Assembly (NCBI GenBank): GCA_021732665.1
Contig: JAKFUL010000029.1
Span: forward strand, 1 to 54,305
DNA: 54,305 nt
Origin: Acetobacteraceae bacterium
GTDB lineage: Bacteria > Pseudomonadota > Alphaproteobacteria > Acetobacterales > Acetobacteraceae
Direction: 5' to 3'
Of the stretch, positions 52,093 to 54,305 are shown piece by piece. Numbering within the stretch: the first letter of the stretch is position 1; every line of letters begins with the position of its first letter. The position numbers were made by a program, and so were the translations under genes. Under the pieces are notes generated by a model that saw only the letters and a list, made by a program, of their open reading frames with translations, did not search any database and had not been told where the DNA came from.

Positions 52093-53577
52093 ATGACGGG
52101 CGCCATGGAACCCGAGCAGACCCACGCTACCCTGGACATCCTGGTCATCGGCGGCGGCATCAACGGCGCGGGCATCGCGCGTGACGCCGCGGGGCGCGGC
52201 CACAAGGTGCTGCTCGTGGAGCGCGGCGACCTGGCCCAGGCCACCTCCTCCGCCTCCTCCAAGCTGATCCATGGCGGGCTGCGATACCTGGAGAATTACC
52301 AGTTCCGCCTTGTCGGCGAGGCGCTGGCCGAGCGCGAGGTGCTGCTGCGCCTGGCGCCGCACATCATCTGGCCGCTGCGCTTCGTGCTGCCGCACCGGCC
52401 CGAGATGCGGCCGCGCTGGATGATCCGCGCCGGGCTGTTCCTGTATGATCACCTGGCGCGCCGCGCCACCCTGCCGGGTGCCGAGGCCTTCCGCACCCAT
52501 GGGCATCCCTTCGGCCTGCCGCTCTCGCCCGCCATCACCCATGGCTTCGCCTATTCTGACGCCTGGGTGGAGGATAGCCGGCTTGTGGTGCTGAACGCGC
52601 GCGACGCGGCGGCGCGCGGCGCGGAGGTCGCGACCCATACCGCCTTCACCCACGCCGCGCGCCACGCCCGCCACTGGGACGTGACCCTGGGCGATGGCCG
52701 CCTGTTGCGGGCGCGGGCCGTGATCAATGCCGCCGGCCCCTGGGTGGCGCAGGCCCTGGCGGCGACCCATGCCCGGGCCGCGGGCGGCGTGCGGCTGATC
52801 CGCGGCAGCCATATCGTGGTGCCGCGGCTGCATGCCGGCGAGCAGGCCTATATTCTGCAGAATGACGACCGCCGTGTGGTCTTCGTCATTCCCTATGAGC
52901 GGGATTTCTCGCTGATCGGCACCACCGACGTGCCGCATGAGGGCGAGCCGGGGGCCGCGCATTGCACGGATGCGGAGGCGGAATATCTCTGCGCCGCCGT
53001 CAGCCGCCAGTTCCGCCGCCCGGTCACGGCGTCGGATATCGTCTGGCGCTATTCCGGGGTGCGGCCGCTCTTCGATGACGGCGCCGAGAACCCCTCGGCC
53101 GTCACCCGCGACTATGTGCTGAAGCTGGACCGCGACGGCGCGCCGCTGCTGAACATCTATGGCGGCAAGATCACCACCTATCGGCGCCTGGCGGAGGAGG
53201 CGACGGCCATGGTCGGCGCTGCGTTGGGCCGGGCAGGCATGGCCTGGACGGCGGGCGCTGCGTTGCCGGGGGGTGACCTGGGCGGGCTTTCCCTGTCTGA
53301 TTTCGAAGCGGAGATGGGCCGACGCTACCCCTGGCTGGCCGGGCTGCCCCGCCTGGTGCGCACCCATGGCGCCGAGCTTGCGGCGATGCTGGACGGCGCG
53401 CGCGGCCCCGCCGATCTGGGCGAGGATTACGGCGCCGGCCTGACCGCGCGGGAAATTTCCTGGATGCGCAGGCATGAATGGGCGGTCTCGGCCGAGGATC
53501 TGCTGTGGCGGCGCACCAAGCTCGGCCTGCATCTGGACGCCGCGGCGCGCGACAGGCTGGCCGCCGCCTTCGGCTGA
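52093..53577 (+). CDS. glpD: Aerobic glycerol-3-phosphate dehydrogenase
   Basis: FAD enzyme of the inner membrane that oxidises glycerol-3-phosphate to DHAP and reduces quinone. 494 residues; FAD motif LVIGGGINGAGIARDAAGR (about residue 17), SSASSKLIHGGLRYLE, and C-terminal GGKITTYRRLAEE. The ATG at 52093 (with another at 52105) fits the family; the ribosome site is weak. No glpF, glpK or glpR is adjacent. Confidence 0.93.
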   Translation: MTGAMEPEQTHATLDILVIGGGINGAGIARDAAGRGHKVLLVERGDLAQATSSASSKLIHGGLRYLENYQFRLVGEALAEREVLLRLAPHIIWPLRFVLPHRPEMRPRWMIRAGLFLYDHLARRATLPGAEAFRTHGHPFGLPLSPAITHGFAYSDAWVEDSRLVVLNARDAAARGAEVATHTAFTHAARHARHWDVTLGDGRLLRARAVINAAGPWVAQALAATHARAAGGVRLIRGSHIVVPRLHAGEQAYILQNDDRRVVFVIPYERDFSLIGTTDVPHEGEPGAAHCTDAEAEYLCAAVSRQFRRPVTASDIVWRYSGVRPLFDDGAENPSAVTRDYVLKLDRDGAPLLNIYGGKITTYRRLAEEATAMVGAALGRAGMAWTAGAALPGGDLGGLSLSDFEAEMGRRYPWLAGLPRLVRTHGAELAAMLDGARGPADLGEDYGAGLTAREISWMRRHEWAVSAEDLLWRRTKLGLHLDAAARDRLAAAFG

Positions 53578-53618
53578 GGCCCAGGCGAAGGAATCACATC
53601 AGCCCCGCCGCGTTTACC

Positions 53619-53634
53619 GGCTGGCAATCCAGCC
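53619..53634. repeat. Hairpin directly before a weak upstream ATG
   Basis: GGCTGG, loop CAAT, CCAGCC: a perfect 6-bp stem ending at the base before ATG 53635. That ATG would have no free ribosome site, which favours the downstream GTG start at 53674. Confidence 0.4.
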
Positions 53635-53673
53635 ATGCGTAAGCTCCTGCCATCGTTCAAGAGGAGCTTCATC

Positions 53674-54305
53674 GTGCCAAATGTGGTTTTGGGCTGGTTT
53701 TTTGGTGGCAGCGTAGCCGAAAACACCGGCGGTTCCGCCTCGCTGGGCTTTCTCGACCTGGATATCGCCAATTTCCCGGCGCCGATCGACACGATCACGA
53801 TCGCACCCGTCGGCGGCACGTCCTTCGTGGTCGATCTGATCACCTTCGAGGTGACCGCCTTTGGCGATTTCGACTATGAGACGCTGTCGTCGGTTCCGCT
53901 CAGTGTCTACATTCTTTTCCAGGACAGCAGCGACAACGGCGCCGGCGAAGCGCTGAACCTGACCATCACCGATGTGAACGAGGCGCCGAGCGTGACCTCG
54001 GGCGCGACGGCGAATTTCGCCGAGAATGCCTCGGGCACGGTCTATACGGCGACGGGGACGGACCCCGATGCCGGCACGACGCTGAGCTGGACGCTGGGCG
54101 GCGCCGACGCGGCGCTGTTCGATATCGACTCCGCCACCGGCGCGGTGAGCTTCAAGGCTGCGCCGAATTACGAGGCGCCCGGCGATGCCGGTGGGAATAA
54201 CGTCTACGACATCACCGTCACGGCGTCGGACGGCACGCTGAGCAGCTCGGCCCAGGCCGTCGCCATCACCGTGACCAATGTGAACGAGGCGCCGAGCGTG
54301 ACCTC
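53674..54305 (+). CDS. Cadherin/VCBS-repeat surface protein (3' end beyond window)
   Basis: The frame is open to the end of the window. The GTG at 53674 has GAGGAG 7 nt upstream and is preferred to the in-frame ATG at 53635. An N-terminal region of about 100 residues (VVLGWFFGGSVAENTGGSASL...) is followed by at least one cadherin-like unit: DVNEAPSVTSGATANFAENA, TGTDPDAG, FKAAPNYEAPGDAGG and VTASDGT, then the next NVNEAP. The unit is 306 bp (102 residues). Such proteins are large, calcium-binding, secreted by type I systems and used in adhesion or biofilm. There is no N-terminal signal, consistent with C-terminal type I export. Confidence 0.8.
   Translation, partial: MPNVVLGWFFGGSVAENTGGSASLGFLDLDIANFPAPIDTITIAPVGGTSFVVDLITFEVTAFGDFDYETLSSVPLSVYILFQDSSDNGAGEALNLTITDVNEAPSVTSGATANFAENASGTVYTATGTDPDAGTTLSWTLGGADAALFDIDSATGAVSFKAAPNYEAPGDAGGNNVYDITVTASDGTLSSSAQAVAITVTNVNEAPSVT
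53974..54305 (+). repeat. 306-bp tandem cadherin-repeat unit (second copy begins at 54280)
   Basis: The 26-bp block starting GTGAACGAGGCGCCGAGC occurs at 53974 and again at 54280, exactly 306 bp (102 codons) apart, with identical bases to the window edge. This suggests recently homogenised tandem repeats continuing past the window. Confidence 0.8.

Overview
The window is a 54.3-kb piece of a GC-rich alphaproteobacterial chromosome. Gene content (tolA/tolB, a cbb3 oxidase cluster with its own FNR-type regulator, a hut pathway using HutF, a lone TctC-type receptor, a GPP34 protein) and the densely overlapping genes suggest Acetobacteraceae, probably a Roseomonas-like genus. This is inference from gene content; there is no rRNA or other phylogenetic marker here. 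Almost everything is ordinary chromosome: there is no transposase, integrase, phage gene or CRISPR array.

Layout. (1) 1-7508: tolA (partial), tolB, cvpA, purF, an SDR, a frameshifted rlmJ, gpsA, and a zinc-type ABC receptor behind a Zur-like operator. (2) 7519-9722, minus: a GPP34 protein and a gamma-glutamyltransferase. (3) 9849-13685: a polysaccharide deacetylase diverging from a tight ACP / adenylate-forming ligase / SDR / GNAT operon. This block lies between two copies of a roughly 105-bp direct repeat, the second fused to a decayed copy of the malate synthase 5' end. It is the most accessory-looking and least explained part of the window. (4) 14012-18871: a TerB-like protein, malate synthase G, tRNA-Gln(CTG), a Ppx/GppA phosphatase and a DUF2189 membrane protein. 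(5) 18928-27887: an FNR box, ccoNOQP, an intergenic hairpin cluster, ccoGHIS, a small membrane protein and an FNR-family regulator. Together they form the high-affinity oxidase, its copper assembly system and probably its oxygen sensor.

(6) 27884-33469: a DUF2064 protein, a mercuric-reductase-like flavoprotein with a TVP38 membrane protein, and a minus-strand enoyl-CoA hydratase / SDR / hutF operon. (7) 33533-37224: TctC receptor, ornithine-cyclodeaminase-like protein, an unassigned protein and a Gfo/Idh oxidoreductase. (8) 37196-45895: a minus-strand polar amino acid ABC transporter diverging from a 2-oxoglutarate/Fe(II)-type oxygenase, hutU, hutH, hutI and a PaaI-type thioesterase. With hutF this covers histidine to N-formylglutamate; hutG is not in the window. 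(9) 45961-54305: class I aldolase, two small envelope/stress proteins, a minus-strand beta-propeller / deacetylase / sterol-desaturase-family operon, msrA-msrB, glpD, and the start of a cadherin-repeat surface protein cut by the window end.

Genes are packed very tightly. Neighbours often share ATGA, GTGA, TTGA or TGATG start/stop overlaps, which implies translational coupling. Three genes appear to start at TTG inside TTGA, and one ABC permease may start at CTG inside CTGA.
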